DNA of 9,113 nt, taken from an uncultured Clostridia bacterium. Lineage in GTDB: Bacteria > Bacillota > Clostridia > Christensenellales > Borkfalkiaceae. The stretch spans positions 1 through 9,113 of the forward strand of contig CAKQKN010000105.1 of the NCBI GenBank assembly GCA_934249215.1. The letters are read 5' to 3'. Numbering within the stretch: position 1 is the first letter of the stretch; each line of letters begins with the position of its first letter. Below are positions 1 through 5,792 of the stretch, piece after piece. The notes beneath the pieces were generated by a model. It did not search any database, was not told the origin of the DNA, and saw only the letters and a program-made list of their open reading frames with translations. Both the position numbers and the translations under genes were made by a program.

Positions 1-69
1 TCCGACATGATTCGTTTCATAAACAGACACAACGCACTTTCGGGCAGAATCGGAAAAAAGCCCGACTGA
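1..69 (+). CDS. Possible C-terminal tail of a plus-strand gene (partial)
   Basis: Reading frame 1 is open from the window edge for 22 codons and stops at TGA (67-69). The peptide ends in IRFINRHNALSGRIGKKPD, a plausible hydrophilic, basic protein C-terminus with codon use like the other genes here. If real, it is the end of a gene coming from outside the window and converging on the minus-strand genes, which would fit the terminator found shortly after it. No family can be recognised from so short a piece. Chance is a serious alternative. Confidence 0.3.
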   Translation, partial: SDMIRFINRHNALSGRIGKKPD

Positions 70-111
70 CCGCTCCGCCCATCCGATCAACTTCGAAAAA
101 CATCGATAATC

Positions 112-123
112 GCCCTATAGCCC
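112..123. repeat. GCCCTATAGCCC box, left copy
   Basis: The 12-mer GCCCTATAGCCC here is repeated exactly at 957-968. The two copies bracket the 163-residue gene. The palindromic core CTATAG occurs again at 1186-1191 and 2385-2390, always between genes, and I did not find it elsewhere in the window. Its role is unknown. Confidence 0.6.
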
Positions 124-130
124 GCCATTT

Positions 131-155
131 AAAAAACGGAAGCGCCCCGCTCCCG
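131..155 (-). terminator. Strong intrinsic terminator
   Basis: Read on the minus strand, positions 155 to 137 form CGGGAGCG-GGG-CGCTTCCG: an 8-bp stem with one G-U pair and a 3-base loop. It is followed directly by six T residues (136-131). This is a textbook rho-independent terminator. It is about 275 bp beyond the stop of the 163-residue gene, so that transcript would carry a long 3' end that includes the repeats. It would also separate minus-strand transcription from whatever lies to the left. Confidence 0.8.
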
Positions 156-185
156 TCCTTTTGCATAATAAAATTCTCCAACTTC

Positions 186-208
186 CCGCACTCCCGTCAT
201 TCTCTAAC
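186..208. repeat. 23-bp direct repeat, copy 1
   Basis: The 23 bases from 186 to 208 (beginning CCGCACTCCCGTCATTCTCT) recur exactly at 1192-1214 in the same orientation, and similarity continues a few bases beyond. Both copies are in non-coding DNA. The inner GTCATTCTC resembles the GTCATCCCGAG box of the neighbouring composite repeat, so this may be a diverged member of the same family. Confidence 0.75.
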
Positions 209-228
209 TTCCGGCCTTTTTCTCCCCC

Positions 229-329
229 GTCATCCCGAGCTTTACTTCCTTGCCCGCACTTCTCTCTCGTCATCCCGAGCCAACCCGCCCGACGGACTCC
301 CGAGGGATCCGGGGCGCAGCCCCGTACTT
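229..329. repeat. Composite intergenic repeat, left copy
   Basis: Two GTCATCCCGAGC boxes (229-240 and 269-280) lie 40 bp apart. A 13-bp variable spacer follows, then a conserved block, GACTCCCGAGGGATCCGGGG, running into CGCAGCCCCGTACTT (295-329). The block contains a CGGGG-CGCAG-CCCCG hairpin (310-324). The same order of parts occurs at 1046-1147. ATCCCGAG near the start and CCGAGGGAT near the end give the unit imperfect dyad symmetry, as in REP- or MITE-like intergenic elements. No open reading frame within it is credible. Confidence 0.75.
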
Positions 330-428
330 CCGACCCATCCCCTACGGACGACAAAAAAAAACGCCCCACCGCGCCCCTTATCCAAAAGAAACGCATCCGA
401 AGCATCCCAACACACTTTTGACAAAACC

Positions 429-920
429 TTACCGACCGAGAACGACCATTTTCCCGTCCGCCAAAGACTTTTCGGCAAGATCGGGCGCAGCCGTCCAGAC
501 CGCGCAAACGACGACGATTTCGTTCTTTTTTAAAAATTCGTCGATACTTTTTTCCGCTTCCGCATTTCCGCAGGCATACCAGGCGGCAAGTTCCGAAGTC
601 GTTTCAAACGGTTTTTCGGGCATAGTTCTCGAACCGCCGAACAGCGCCGTTTCGCCGTGATAAAATTCGACGGCGCAAAGCTCCCCCGAAAGGAATTTTT
701 CGGTATGCGCGACGAGATCGTTCTCGTCGCCGTAAGCAAACCGCGCCGATTGAGTTGCGAACTCCATCGTCATATTCTCGTCGCCGAACGTAATTGCAAG
801 ATTGCTTTTTCCGTTTTCGTTGAGTACCGCGACGAACCGTTGTCCCGAATATTCATATATTTTCGCGCCCTTCGTTTCGAGCGCTTTTGCCACATATTCA
901 ATTGCCCGTTCTTTGTCCAT
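429..920 (-). CDS. Orphan hypothetical protein, 163 aa
   Basis: The gene has an ATG start with a clear AAAAGGAGA ribosome binding site five bases upstream, so the start is well supported. The product is soluble, acidic and without a signal peptide or membrane segment. It opens with a short helix (MDKERAIEYVAKALETKG), continues with strand-like stretches such as YSGQRFVAVLNENG and NLAITFGDENMTMEF, has a mid-section CAVEFYHGETALFGGSR, and ends with a helix plus a hydrophobic strand IVVVCAVWTAAPDLAEKSL. The overall impression is a small alpha/beta domain. I do not recognise the family, and no catalytic motif is evident. It is bracketed by GCCCTATAGCCC boxes and composite repeats, and the strong terminator at 131-155 lies downstream. 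No terminator is visible between it and the mreB-like gene upstream, so cotranscription is possible. Confidence 0.85.
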   Translation of the reverse strand: MDKERAIEYVAKALETKGAKIYEYSGQRFVAVLNENGKSNLAITFGDENMTMEFATQSARFAYGDENDLVAHTEKFLSGELCAVEFYHGETALFGGSRTMPEKPFETTSELAAWYACGNAEAEKSIDEFLKKNEIVVVCAVWTAAPDLAEKSLADGKMVVLGR

Positions 921-956
921 CGAATTCTCCTTTTAAAAATAAACCCTGCATTTTCG

Positions 957-968
957 GCCCTATAGCCC
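957..968. repeat. GCCCTATAGCCC box, right copy
   Basis: An exact 12-base match to positions 112-123, in the same orientation (the core is palindromic). It lies 37 bp upstream of the start codon of the 163-residue gene, within its 5' region. Confidence 0.6.
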
Positions 969-1045
969 TACTACTTACCAAAATTATTTTAATTCACACG
1001 CATTTATCTTGCGTTTATTTCGGTCTTTATCCCGGCTTTTATCAT

Positions 1046-1147
1046 GTCATCCCGAACCGGTTCCTTTGTTTATCTCCTTTTCGTCATCCCGAGCCTTGCT
1101 TCCCAGCCTGACTTCCGAGGGATCCGGGGTCGCAGCCCCGCACTCCC
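1046..1147. repeat. Composite intergenic repeat, right copy
   Basis: It has the same layout as 229-329: boxes GTCATCCCGAACC (1046-1058) and GTCATCCCGAGCC (1083-1095) 37 bp apart, a 14-bp variable spacer, then GACTTCCGAGGGATCCGGGG running into TCGCAGCCCCGCACTCCC (1110-1147). A CGGGG/CCCCG hairpin spans 1125-1140. Compared with the left copy, the box and hairpin segments are nearly identical while the spacers differ, as expected for an element under structural constraint or an old duplication. Confidence 0.75.
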
Positions 1148-1191
1148 ATTACAATCTTACTTTCCGAAAACTCACGATGATCGACCTATAG

Positions 1192-1214
1192 CCGCACTCC
1201 CGTCATTCTCTAAC
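1192..1214. repeat. 23-bp direct repeat, copy 2
   Basis: An exact 23-base copy of 186-208. Here it directly abuts a CTATAG box (1186-1191), whereas in the left copy the CTATAG box is about 65 bp away. Confidence 0.75.
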
Positions 1215-1255
1215 CTCCGCCTTCCAAAATTCGGAACGCCCGCCCAAACCGACCT

Positions 1256-2269
1256 TTATCTGCCCGACCTCTTAAGATTAAGCCTCGACAAAAGCCTTGC
1301 GTTCCCGCAAATTTTGCCCGCACCGCAAACGGTGGCGAGCTCGGGATTTTCGCAAAGATTGGCGCGTATTCCCGAATTATAGCGGAAATATTGTTCGAGC
1401 CCGACGATTTTCGAACCGCCGCCCACGAAATAAACGCCCGCGCGCCTTATATCCGCAGAGATTTCGGCGGGCAATTTCGCCATAAGCATATCCGCAATAC
1501 GGAACAGCTTATCGTAAAAAATCTTGATCGGCTCGTAAATATCACACGAGCGAACGGCAACCGCACGCGGCCTGCCACTGTCCACGTCCCTTCCGTTGAC
1601 GAGAATTTCCGTGCAATCGTCGGACAAAAGGCTCCCGATCTGAATTTTCATTCGTTCCGCGGTAAGCAGTCCTATCCGCAACCCGAAATTATCGTCGATA
1701 AAGTCCACGAGCATACGATCGACTGTCTTGCCTCCCATATTCACGCTGATCCCGGAAATCACGCCTCCGAGCGAAACGGACGCCATTTTCGTGCTTCCGC
1801 CACCGAGGTCGATAAGAAAACACGGATTGCTTTCCGTAATCGGAACGCCCGCCCCGAGCGCCGACATAACGGGCGACTCGACGAAAAACACGTCGTAAAC
1901 CCCGCATTCGTTGAGCACTCGCTCATATTTTTTAATGACGGCGTTTTCCGCCCCGCACGGAACCGAAAACAAAACCGGCGGCCTTTTTCCGAGCCTTTTC
2001 ATCGTAACCTTGTTCAAAAACGCGTCGGCCATAAGCGCGGCAGAGCCTTCGTCGTTCACGTACCCTTCGAAAACGGGCGCACGCACCGACGTTCCGTCCA
2101 CCGTCCTGCCGATGAGATTTTTCGCGTCCTGTCCGACGGCGCGAACGATACGCCTTGCGCTCTCGTCAAGCGCAATGTAACTCGGCTCTTCGAGTACCAC
2201 GCCCGTTCCGAGCTGATACATTCTCGTATAAGCCGAACCGAGATCTATTGCCAATGAAGGAAGTTTCAT
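1256..2269 (-). CDS. mreB: MreB/Mbl-family actin-like protein (divergent)
   Basis: At 337 residues it has the normal MreB length and all the actin-fold signatures: phosphate-1 loop IDLGSAYTRMY (about 8-18), the conserved Glu in VESPVMSALGAG (E131), phosphate-2 loop LIDLGGGSTKMASVSLGG (152-169), TAERMKIQIGS (203-213), and adenosine motif GVYFVGGGSKIVG (278-290). MreB forms ATP-dependent filaments under the membrane that guide lateral cell-wall synthesis. Several motif residues depart from the usual MreB (DLGSAYT rather than DLGTANT; ESP rather than EEP), so this may be a diverged paralogue (Mbl- or MreBH-like) rather than the main mreB. The ATG start has AAAGGTGG six bases upstream. It follows maf, a known firmicute arrangement, but mreC and mreD do not follow. 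Confidence 0.9.
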   Translation of the reverse strand: MKLPSLAIDLGSAYTRMYQLGTGVVLEEPSYIALDESARRIVRAVGQDAKNLIGRTVDGTSVRAPVFEGYVNDEGSAALMADAFLNKVTMKRLGKRPPVLFSVPCGAENAVIKKYERVLNECGVYDVFFVESPVMSALGAGVPITESNPCFLIDLGGGSTKMASVSLGGVISGISVNMGGKTVDRMLVDFIDDNFGLRIGLLTAERMKIQIGSLLSDDCTEILVNGRDVDSGRPRAVAVRSCDIYEPIKIFYDKLFRIADMLMAKLPAEISADIRRAGVYFVGGGSKIVGLEQYFRYNSGIRANLCENPELATVCGAGKICGNARLLSRLNLKRSGR

Positions 2270-2401
2270 AACAATCCACCTTTTTACAGAGTTTCCGTTT
2301 CCTACCGCAAGCCGGTCCGGGATAACAAACGAAACCCTTGTGCTCCATTTTTAAAATCATCTATATAAAGCGCCGATAACGGTGCTATAGCGCGACTTTT
2401 T

Positions 2402-2431
2402 GAAAAAACTTAAAGCAAAACGTCCCTTTGC
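2402..2431 (-). terminator. Weak terminator-like hairpin after maf
   Basis: On the minus strand, 15 bp past the maf stop, GCAAA-GGGACGT-TTTGC (2431 to 2415) forms a 5-bp stem and is followed by TTTAAGTTTTTT. The T-rich tail is good but the stem is short and AT-rich, so termination may be partial, with some read-through into the mreB-like gene. A CTATAG box (2385-2390) lies just beyond. Confidence 0.35.
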
Positions 2432-2445
2432 GATCCGTTTTTACC

Positions 2446-3048
2446 TTATTTGCAAAAACTCGTTTTTCTCTTCGAAACGTTCAAAGAAATCTGTTTAAGT
2501 CCGAATTCATCGAGAAGTTTTTCGAACTTTTCTTGCGGAAAGCCCACCACGTTCGAATAACTTCCGTCGATTTTTTCCACAAGTCCGAACCCGTCCTGAA
2601 TTCCATAGCCGCCCGCTTTATCGAGCCCCAGCCCGCTTTTCACGTAAGCGTTCACGAGATCATCCGACAACTCGTTAAAATACACGTCGGTAACGTCAAA
2701 ACCGCTCGTCTTTTTTTCCGGCGTAAGCAGGGCAAACCCGGTGCAAACTCTGTGCTTCTTTCCCGAAAGTTCACGAAGCATTCTTCTTTCGTCATCGTCG
2801 TCTTTCGGTTTTCCGAGTATCTCGTCGCCGAGAACGACTATGGTATCCGCTCCGATAACCGCGCAATCGGGGAACCTCCCGAAAACTTCTTCCGCCTTCG
2901 AAAGTGCTATTTTCCGCGCTATTTCGCCCTTTTCGAGCGAGCGTTCCACAACCTCATCTCTTTCCGCGGGCACGATATCGAAATCGACGCCGAGTTCTTT
3001 AAGTAATTCTTTCCTTCTCGGCGATTTGCTTGCAAGTATTATTCTCAT
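2446..3048 (-). CDS. maf: Maf-family nucleoside triphosphate pyrophosphatase
   Basis: The 200-residue product begins MRIILASKSPRRKELLKELG, the phosphate-binding ASxSPRR signature of Maf. It also has IGADTIVVLGDEILGKPKD (65-83, with the conserved Asp68 and Lys80) and DKAGGYGIQDGFGLVEKIDG followed by SYSNVVGFP (143-171). Maf enzymes hydrolyse the alpha-beta phosphate bond of dTTP, UTP or modified nucleotides, giving the monophosphate and pyrophosphate; they are thought to clean the nucleotide pool and, in Bacillus, affect septation. The DKAGGYGIQ form fits the dTTP/UTP-type branch, though substrate cannot be settled by eye. The C-terminus carries a basic extension (SLNVSKRKTSFCK). A strong promoter lies just upstream, and only a weak GGTGG, 15 bases from the ATG, could serve as ribosome binding site. 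Confidence 0.95.
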   Translation of the reverse strand: MRIILASKSPRRKELLKELGVDFDIVPAERDEVVERSLEKGEIARKIALSKAEEVFGRFPDCAVIGADTIVVLGDEILGKPKDDDDERRMLRELSGKKHRVCTGFALLTPEKKTSGFDVTDVYFNELSDDLVNAYVKSGLGLDKAGGYGIQDGFGLVEKIDGSYSNVVGFPQEKFEKLLDEFGLKQISLNVSKRKTSFCK

Positions 3049-3077
3049 AAATTATTCGGTCGTCCACCGTTATCTTC

Positions 3078-3106
3078 ATTATACAATATAGTTCGGCGTT
3101 TGTAAA
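3078..3106 (-). promoter_or_regulatory. Sigma-A-type promoter of maf
   Basis: On the minus strand, TTTACA (3106-3101) is separated by exactly 17 bp from TATAAT (3083-3078), a perfect -10 and a 5/6 -35. The expected transcription start is near 3071, giving a leader of about 23 bases before the maf ATG. The -35 overlaps a perfect 12-bp palindrome TAAAATATTTTA (3103-3114), which could be a binding site or simply AT-rich chance. This promoter makes maf independent of the upstream four-gene cluster, after which no terminator is visible. Confidence 0.8.
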
Positions 3107-3142
3107 ATATTTTAAGCGTTTTAGAGTCCTATCCCGCGTAAG

Positions 3143-4708
3143 TCAACGCGGAATCCGAACGATTTTCAGCCCCGAAAACGCAAAAAGTTCGTCCGCATCG
3201 TCGATAAGTTGTGCATCGAACGCCTTTACGTCTGCTTTTTCGGCGGAAACACCGTCCCTTTCCGAAATCATATCGGCAAAAAGGTCGAGCCCCGAAAAAG
3301 TCGTAAGATTGCCGTGCTTTTTTGTTTCTTTGTCCGTTCCGTTCGTATAAACGCCTTTTCCGCCGACCGTCCTTATTCCGCGCAGAATTTCCTGTTTTTT
3401 CGCGGGAACGTAGCCGTCCGTTATCATGCACGCGTTCCACCTGTAATGCTCGCACAAAGCAAAAATTTCGCGGAACTTTGCAAACGCCTCTTTCCCGATT
3501 CCGCCGTTGCTGCCGACGATTTTCGGGCAAATTTTCTGATTTTCGTCCTTCACCACGGCAAGCCCGAGCGCGGCGCAATAGAAAACAAGCCCCGAAAACG
3601 CGCATACGGACTGTCTGTCATCTCCGAGCGCATCGCCCGCTTCGCCAAGCGTTTTTTCGAGTATTTCTTCGAACGGAACGAACTTTCCTTCTCTTTTTTG
3701 CTTTTCCTTAATATATAACGCGTTACGATACGCCGCGAATCTGCGCACTCTTTCGCACTCGTCCTCGACCTTTTCGAAGCCGAAAACGCCGCCCGCAAAA
3801 CCGCGACCGTCCGAAATCTCGCTACCGACGCATTTTTTTCCGAAACTTTCCGGGAAAGAATCGTAAACGCATTTCCACCGTCCGTCCGTCAATCTGAAAA
3901 CGACCGTTCTGAACTTTTCCTCGGCTTTTTTCGAATCACCCGAACCAAATAAATTGCCGGAATCGTCCGAACCGGACGGATCACCCGAACCGGACGAATC
4001 GCGTAGCCGCGCCGAAATTTTTTCCGCCGCCTCGCGCACCCGCCTTTCGTCCTCGTCGTCGTCCGCGAGCTTTTCGTTTCCGATAAAGACGATATTGAGC
4101 GACGGTTTTCCGCTTTCCGAAAGATTTTCGAGTTTATCCGCAACGCCCCCGCGGTTTTTCCCGCGGATAAACGAGAAAGAAAACGGCATCGGCGCTACCG
4201 GCAGATATTCGTCCGCCGATTTCCCGACCGCTTCCCCCGCATTTTTTGAACTCACGGCGCTTTTGTCCGCGTTTCGCCCTACGTCGGAAAGAAAATCGCG
4301 ATAACGATAAAAGCCCTTTTCGAATTCGGCTTCGGCGGCATCCGCGGTTTTCTCATCGCAAAAAGCGAAATAGTCGATCGCAAACGGAACGAATCGGTCT
4401 TTGCGTTCTTTTCCGAACTCTTCACCTTTTTTTCCGCCGCAATCGGCAAGTCCGCCCCGCTTTTCGCCATACGTATCGGCGTATCCGAAACGATTATTAC
4501 CTTCGGGCGCGAGAAACTGAACGCACGACGCCAGGTATCTGAACGCCTCGCGCGAAAACTCGTTAAACCCCGAAAACAGAACGTTTATGCGAACGCCCCT
4601 TTTAAGAATCGGAAGTTCCTCCTGCCGAAACCCGTCGGGAACGTAATTCCAGAGCGGTTGAGCGACTGTGAAATCGATTGCCGCCGCCCGTGCCGAACGG
4701 CTTTTCAT
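3143..4708 (-). CDS. Hypothetical protein, possible Rossmann-like N-terminus and RyR-like C-terminus, 521 aa
   Basis: Start chosen: the ATG at 4708, because GGAGG lies 8 bases upstream (4721-4717); an in-frame TTG at 4726 would overlap the previous stop and has no such site. Residues 40-60 (RINVLFSGFNEFSREAFRYL) and 202-235 (PSLNIVFIGNEKLADDDEDE onward) each resemble a hydrophobic strand-turn-helix of a nucleotide-binding alpha/beta fold. A Gly/Ser/Asp linker follows at 239-258 (encoded by 18-bp repeats). Near the C-terminus, CEHYRWNACMITDGY (419-433) and, about 30 residues on, KKHGNLTTFSGL (463-474) match the EHxRW...GW...K-x-HP-x-L-x-x-(Y/F) pattern of bacterial RyR domains. No signal peptide or membrane span. 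It is the last gene of the cluster, 14 bp after the YbjN-like gene. RyR domains have been proposed to bind nucleotide-type ligands; the function here is unknown. Confidence 0.85.
   Translation of the reverse strand: MKSRSARAAAIDFTVAQPLWNYVPDGFRQEELPILKRGVRINVLFSGFNEFSREAFRYLASCVQFLAPEGNNRFGYADTYGEKRGGLADCGGKKGEEFGKERKDRFVPFAIDYFAFCDEKTADAAEAEFEKGFYRYRDFLSDVGRNADKSAVSSKNAGEAVGKSADEYLPVAPMPFSFSFIRGKNRGGVADKLENLSESGKPSLNIVFIGNEKLADDDEDERRVREAAEKISARLRDSSGSGDPSGSDDSGNLFGSGDSKKAEEKFRTVVFRLTDGRWKCVYDSFPESFGKKCVGSEISDGRGFAGGVFGFEKVEDECERVRRFAAYRNALYIKEKQKREGKFVPFEEILEKTLGEAGDALGDDRQSVCAFSGLVFYCAALGLAVVKDENQKICPKIVGSNGGIGKEAFAKFREIFALCEHYRWNACMITDGYVPAKKQEILRGIRTVGGKGVYTNGTDKETKKHGNLTTFSGLDLFADMISERDGVSAEKADVKAFDAQLIDDADELFAFSGLKIVRIPR
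3933..4003 (-). repeat. Degenerate 18-bp tandem repeats within the 521-aa gene
   Basis: Units GAATCGTCCGAACCGGAC (3960-3977) and GGATCACCCGAACCGGAC (3978-3995) are adjacent and differ at three positions. Partial units lie at 3933-3946 and from 3996. On the coding strand they encode the GSGDPSGSDDSGNLFGSGDS linker. The 18-bp period keeps the frame, so copy number could vary between strains without breaking the protein. Confidence 0.7.
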
Positions 4709-4716
4709 CCGACGCG

Positions 4717-4721
4717 CCTCC
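4717..4721 (-). promoter_or_regulatory. Ribosome binding site deciding the 521-aa start
   Basis: GGAGG on the minus strand, 8 bases before ATG 4708 and directly after the stop of the preceding YbjN-like gene. It supports the ATG and argues against the upstream TTG at 4726. The placement suggests coupled translation of the two genes. Confidence 0.8.
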
Positions 4722-4722
4722 G

Positions 4723-5199
4723 TCAATTATACAAAAATCCGAAATACTCTTTCAGATCGATTTTTCCTTCGCTGAGGTCGCGGAGTTTATCTCTGTATTT
4801 AGCGACGACGACGAAAGTAAAATCGATAAGATAGGAAACTACTTCTTCGCCGATAAGGTTCTGACGATAGCAGCAAGACATCTGAAACGCCCCCGCTCCG
4901 TCGGCGAAATCGGTAACGAATCGCCCGTCGGCAAGCCTGTAGTTCGTCTGGCAAATCGCCTTAACGTAAGCTTCTTCGTTCTCCGTTACAAAAAACGGCA
5001 TCGCGGAATACAAGAGCAAAAGCTGACTTTGCGGATCGACGATAAAAGTCAACGGAATCGACTGTCCGTTCCCGTTCACCGAAAGTCTTACCACGAGATT
5101 TTCTTCGTCCTCGTCGAACTGCCAACCTCTGGAATTAAGCGTGCAAATCACCAGATCATAAACTTCCTTCGCGCGTTCAAGCGCCTTATTATCGCTCAT
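4723..5199 (-). CDS. YbjN-like protein A, 158 aa
   Basis: ATG start with GGAGA 7 bases upstream. The product looks like the YbjN family, whose members share the type III secretion chaperone-like alpha/beta fold and have no enzyme activity that I know of. Typical layout: N-terminal helix (about 1-22), then strands in WQFDEDEENLVVRLSVNG and IPLTFIVDPQSQLLLLYSAM, a central helix and turn (AICQTNYRLADGRFVTDF), strand AFQMSCCYRQNL and a long C-terminal helix. It aligns along its whole length with YbjN-like protein B upstream (R/K-x-W-x-(F/Y)-(D/E)-x-(D/N)-E-E; G-x-F-x-x-D-x-x-D-G; L-(I/V)-G-(E/K); Y-(L/M)-I). The 11-bp gap to gene B and 14-bp gap to the 521-aa gene imply one transcript. An adaptor or chaperone for the AAA+ protein is an inference. 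Confidence 0.85.
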   Translation of the reverse strand: MSDNKALERAKEVYDLVICTLNSRGWQFDEDEENLVVRLSVNGNGQSIPLTFIVDPQSQLLLLYSAMPFFVTENEEAYVKAICQTNYRLADGRFVTDFADGAGAFQMSCCYRQNLIGEEVVSYLIDFTFVVVAKYRDKLRDLSEGKIDLKEYFGFLYN

Positions 5200-5210
5200 T
5201 TTTATTCTCC

Positions 5211-5684
5211 TTAATCGGTCAGTCTGAAGAAGTCGCGAAGAGACACGACTTCCTTGATAAGAAACACGAACCTGTCGTTATATCTGTCCACGTTTTCGAA
5301 CGCCGTGGAAATCATATACCCGAAAAGATCCTTTCCGACCAGGCTGTCGGCGTACCTCGTCGTCATTCTGAATTCCAACTCGCCGTCGAAGCAATCGATC
5401 AGAAAATATCCGCCGGTAATCATCGTATTCAGTCCGTTCACGGCAAGCGCAAGCTCGAGAACTCTGTCCTCGGGTACGTGCAGCGGCAACACGGACGACA
5501 GATACACTATCTGCAAATCGGTGTTAAGCCTGATTACGATCGAAACGTCGAGATCTTTCCCCCTGACGTCAAACTTGACCGAAAACGATTCCTCGTTTTT
5601 CTCATAATGCCATTTAAGGTCGTCAAGATAAGAACAAAGCGTTCCAAAAACCTTTGACGCCTGAACGACGTTATCGTTTTCCAT
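5211..5684 (-). CDS. YbjN-like protein B, 157 aa
   Basis: Start chosen at ATG 5684, which has AAAAGGAGA 7 bases upstream; the frame is open to a TTG at 5744, but those extra 20 residues (rich in Arg, with no binding site upstream) lie in the structured leader and are probably untranslated. The protein is a paralogue of YbjN-like protein A with the same order of elements: LKWHYEKNEESFSVKFDVRG, then VSIVIRLNTDLQIVYLSSVL, GGYFLIDCFDGELEFRMTTR, DSLVGKDLFGYMI and an acidic/aromatic end (SLRDFFRLTD). Identity between the two looks low (perhaps a quarter by eye), so the duplication is old and both copies have been kept, suggesting distinct roles or a heterodimer. No signal peptide or membrane segment. 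Confidence 0.85.
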   Translation of the reverse strand: MENDNVVQASKVFGTLCSYLDDLKWHYEKNEESFSVKFDVRGKDLDVSIVIRLNTDLQIVYLSSVLPLHVPEDRVLELALAVNGLNTMITGGYFLIDCFDGELEFRMTTRYADSLVGKDLFGYMISTAFENVDRYNDRFVFLIKEVVSLRDFFRLTD

Positions 5685-5703
5685 AATGATTTCTCCTTTT
5701 CGT

Positions 5704-5792
5704 CGGAAGCGCCGTTTGTTCGGGGCGCCCCCGCACCTTCTCAATATTTTTATATCCGCCCCGACGATTTTTTCGTTTTATCGGAGCTTCCG
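5704..5792 (-). promoter_or_regulatory. Structured leader before YbjN-like protein B
   Basis: The 135-bp gap after the AAA+ gene can fold. On the minus strand CGGAAGC (5792-5786) pairs perfectly with GCTTCCG (5710-5704), enclosing a CGGGG-GCG-CCCCG hairpin (5733-5721). The outer right arm ends 20 bases before the B start codon, close to its ribosome binding site. Two TATAAA-like stretches occur in the gap but lack a matched -35. Possible roles are an internal transcript start, mRNA processing to set the AAA+/YbjN ratio, or translational control. No T-tract follows the hairpin, so it is not a classical terminator. Confidence 0.4.

Larger units (their letters stand above)
70..428. other. Non-coding stretch with terminator and dispersed repeats
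   Basis: This 359-bp interval holds no gene I can support. Open frames cross it on both strands, but none has a credible ribosome binding site or family resemblance, and they overlap repeats. It contains a GCCCTATAGCCC box (112-123), a minus-strand intrinsic terminator (131-155), one copy of a 23-bp repeat (186-208) and one copy of a roughly 100-bp composite repeat (229-329). It lies downstream of the 163-residue gene, so much of it should be that gene's 3' untranslated region. Confidence 0.7.
921..1255. other. Non-coding stretch with the second repeat set
   Basis: This 335-bp interval between the mreB-like gene and the 163-residue gene has no supportable gene. It holds a GCCCTATAGCCC box (957-968), the second composite repeat (1046-1147), another CTATAG (1186-1191) and the second 23-bp repeat (1192-1214). 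I could not find a convincing promoter for the 163-residue gene here. The segment 970-1000 is AT-rich but has no matched -35/-10 pair. Confidence 0.7.

Noticed and set aside
250..660. Plus-strand open frame of 136 codons crossing the left repeat
   Set aside because: It runs through the repeat hairpin and then antisense into the 163-residue gene; composition is Pro/Ser/Arg-rich like translated repeat DNA.
186..1214. Repeats as a CRISPR array
   Set aside because: The repeats are few, widely and unevenly spaced, with a gene between them and no uniform spacers or cas genes.
1391..2257. Long plus-strand open frame (288 codons) opposite the mreB-like gene
   Set aside because: It is the antisense shadow of a gene with full MreB motifs; the translation is rich in Arg/His and has no family resemblance.
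4709..4726. TTG start giving a 527-residue version of the RyR-like protein
   Set aside because: GGAGG lies after this TTG, 8 bases before the ATG at 4708, so the shorter form is favoured.
5685..5744. TTG start adding 20 residues to YbjN-like protein B
   Set aside because: The extension is Arg-rich, has no upstream binding site and lies in the palindromic leader; the paralogue A starts at the equivalent of the internal ATG.
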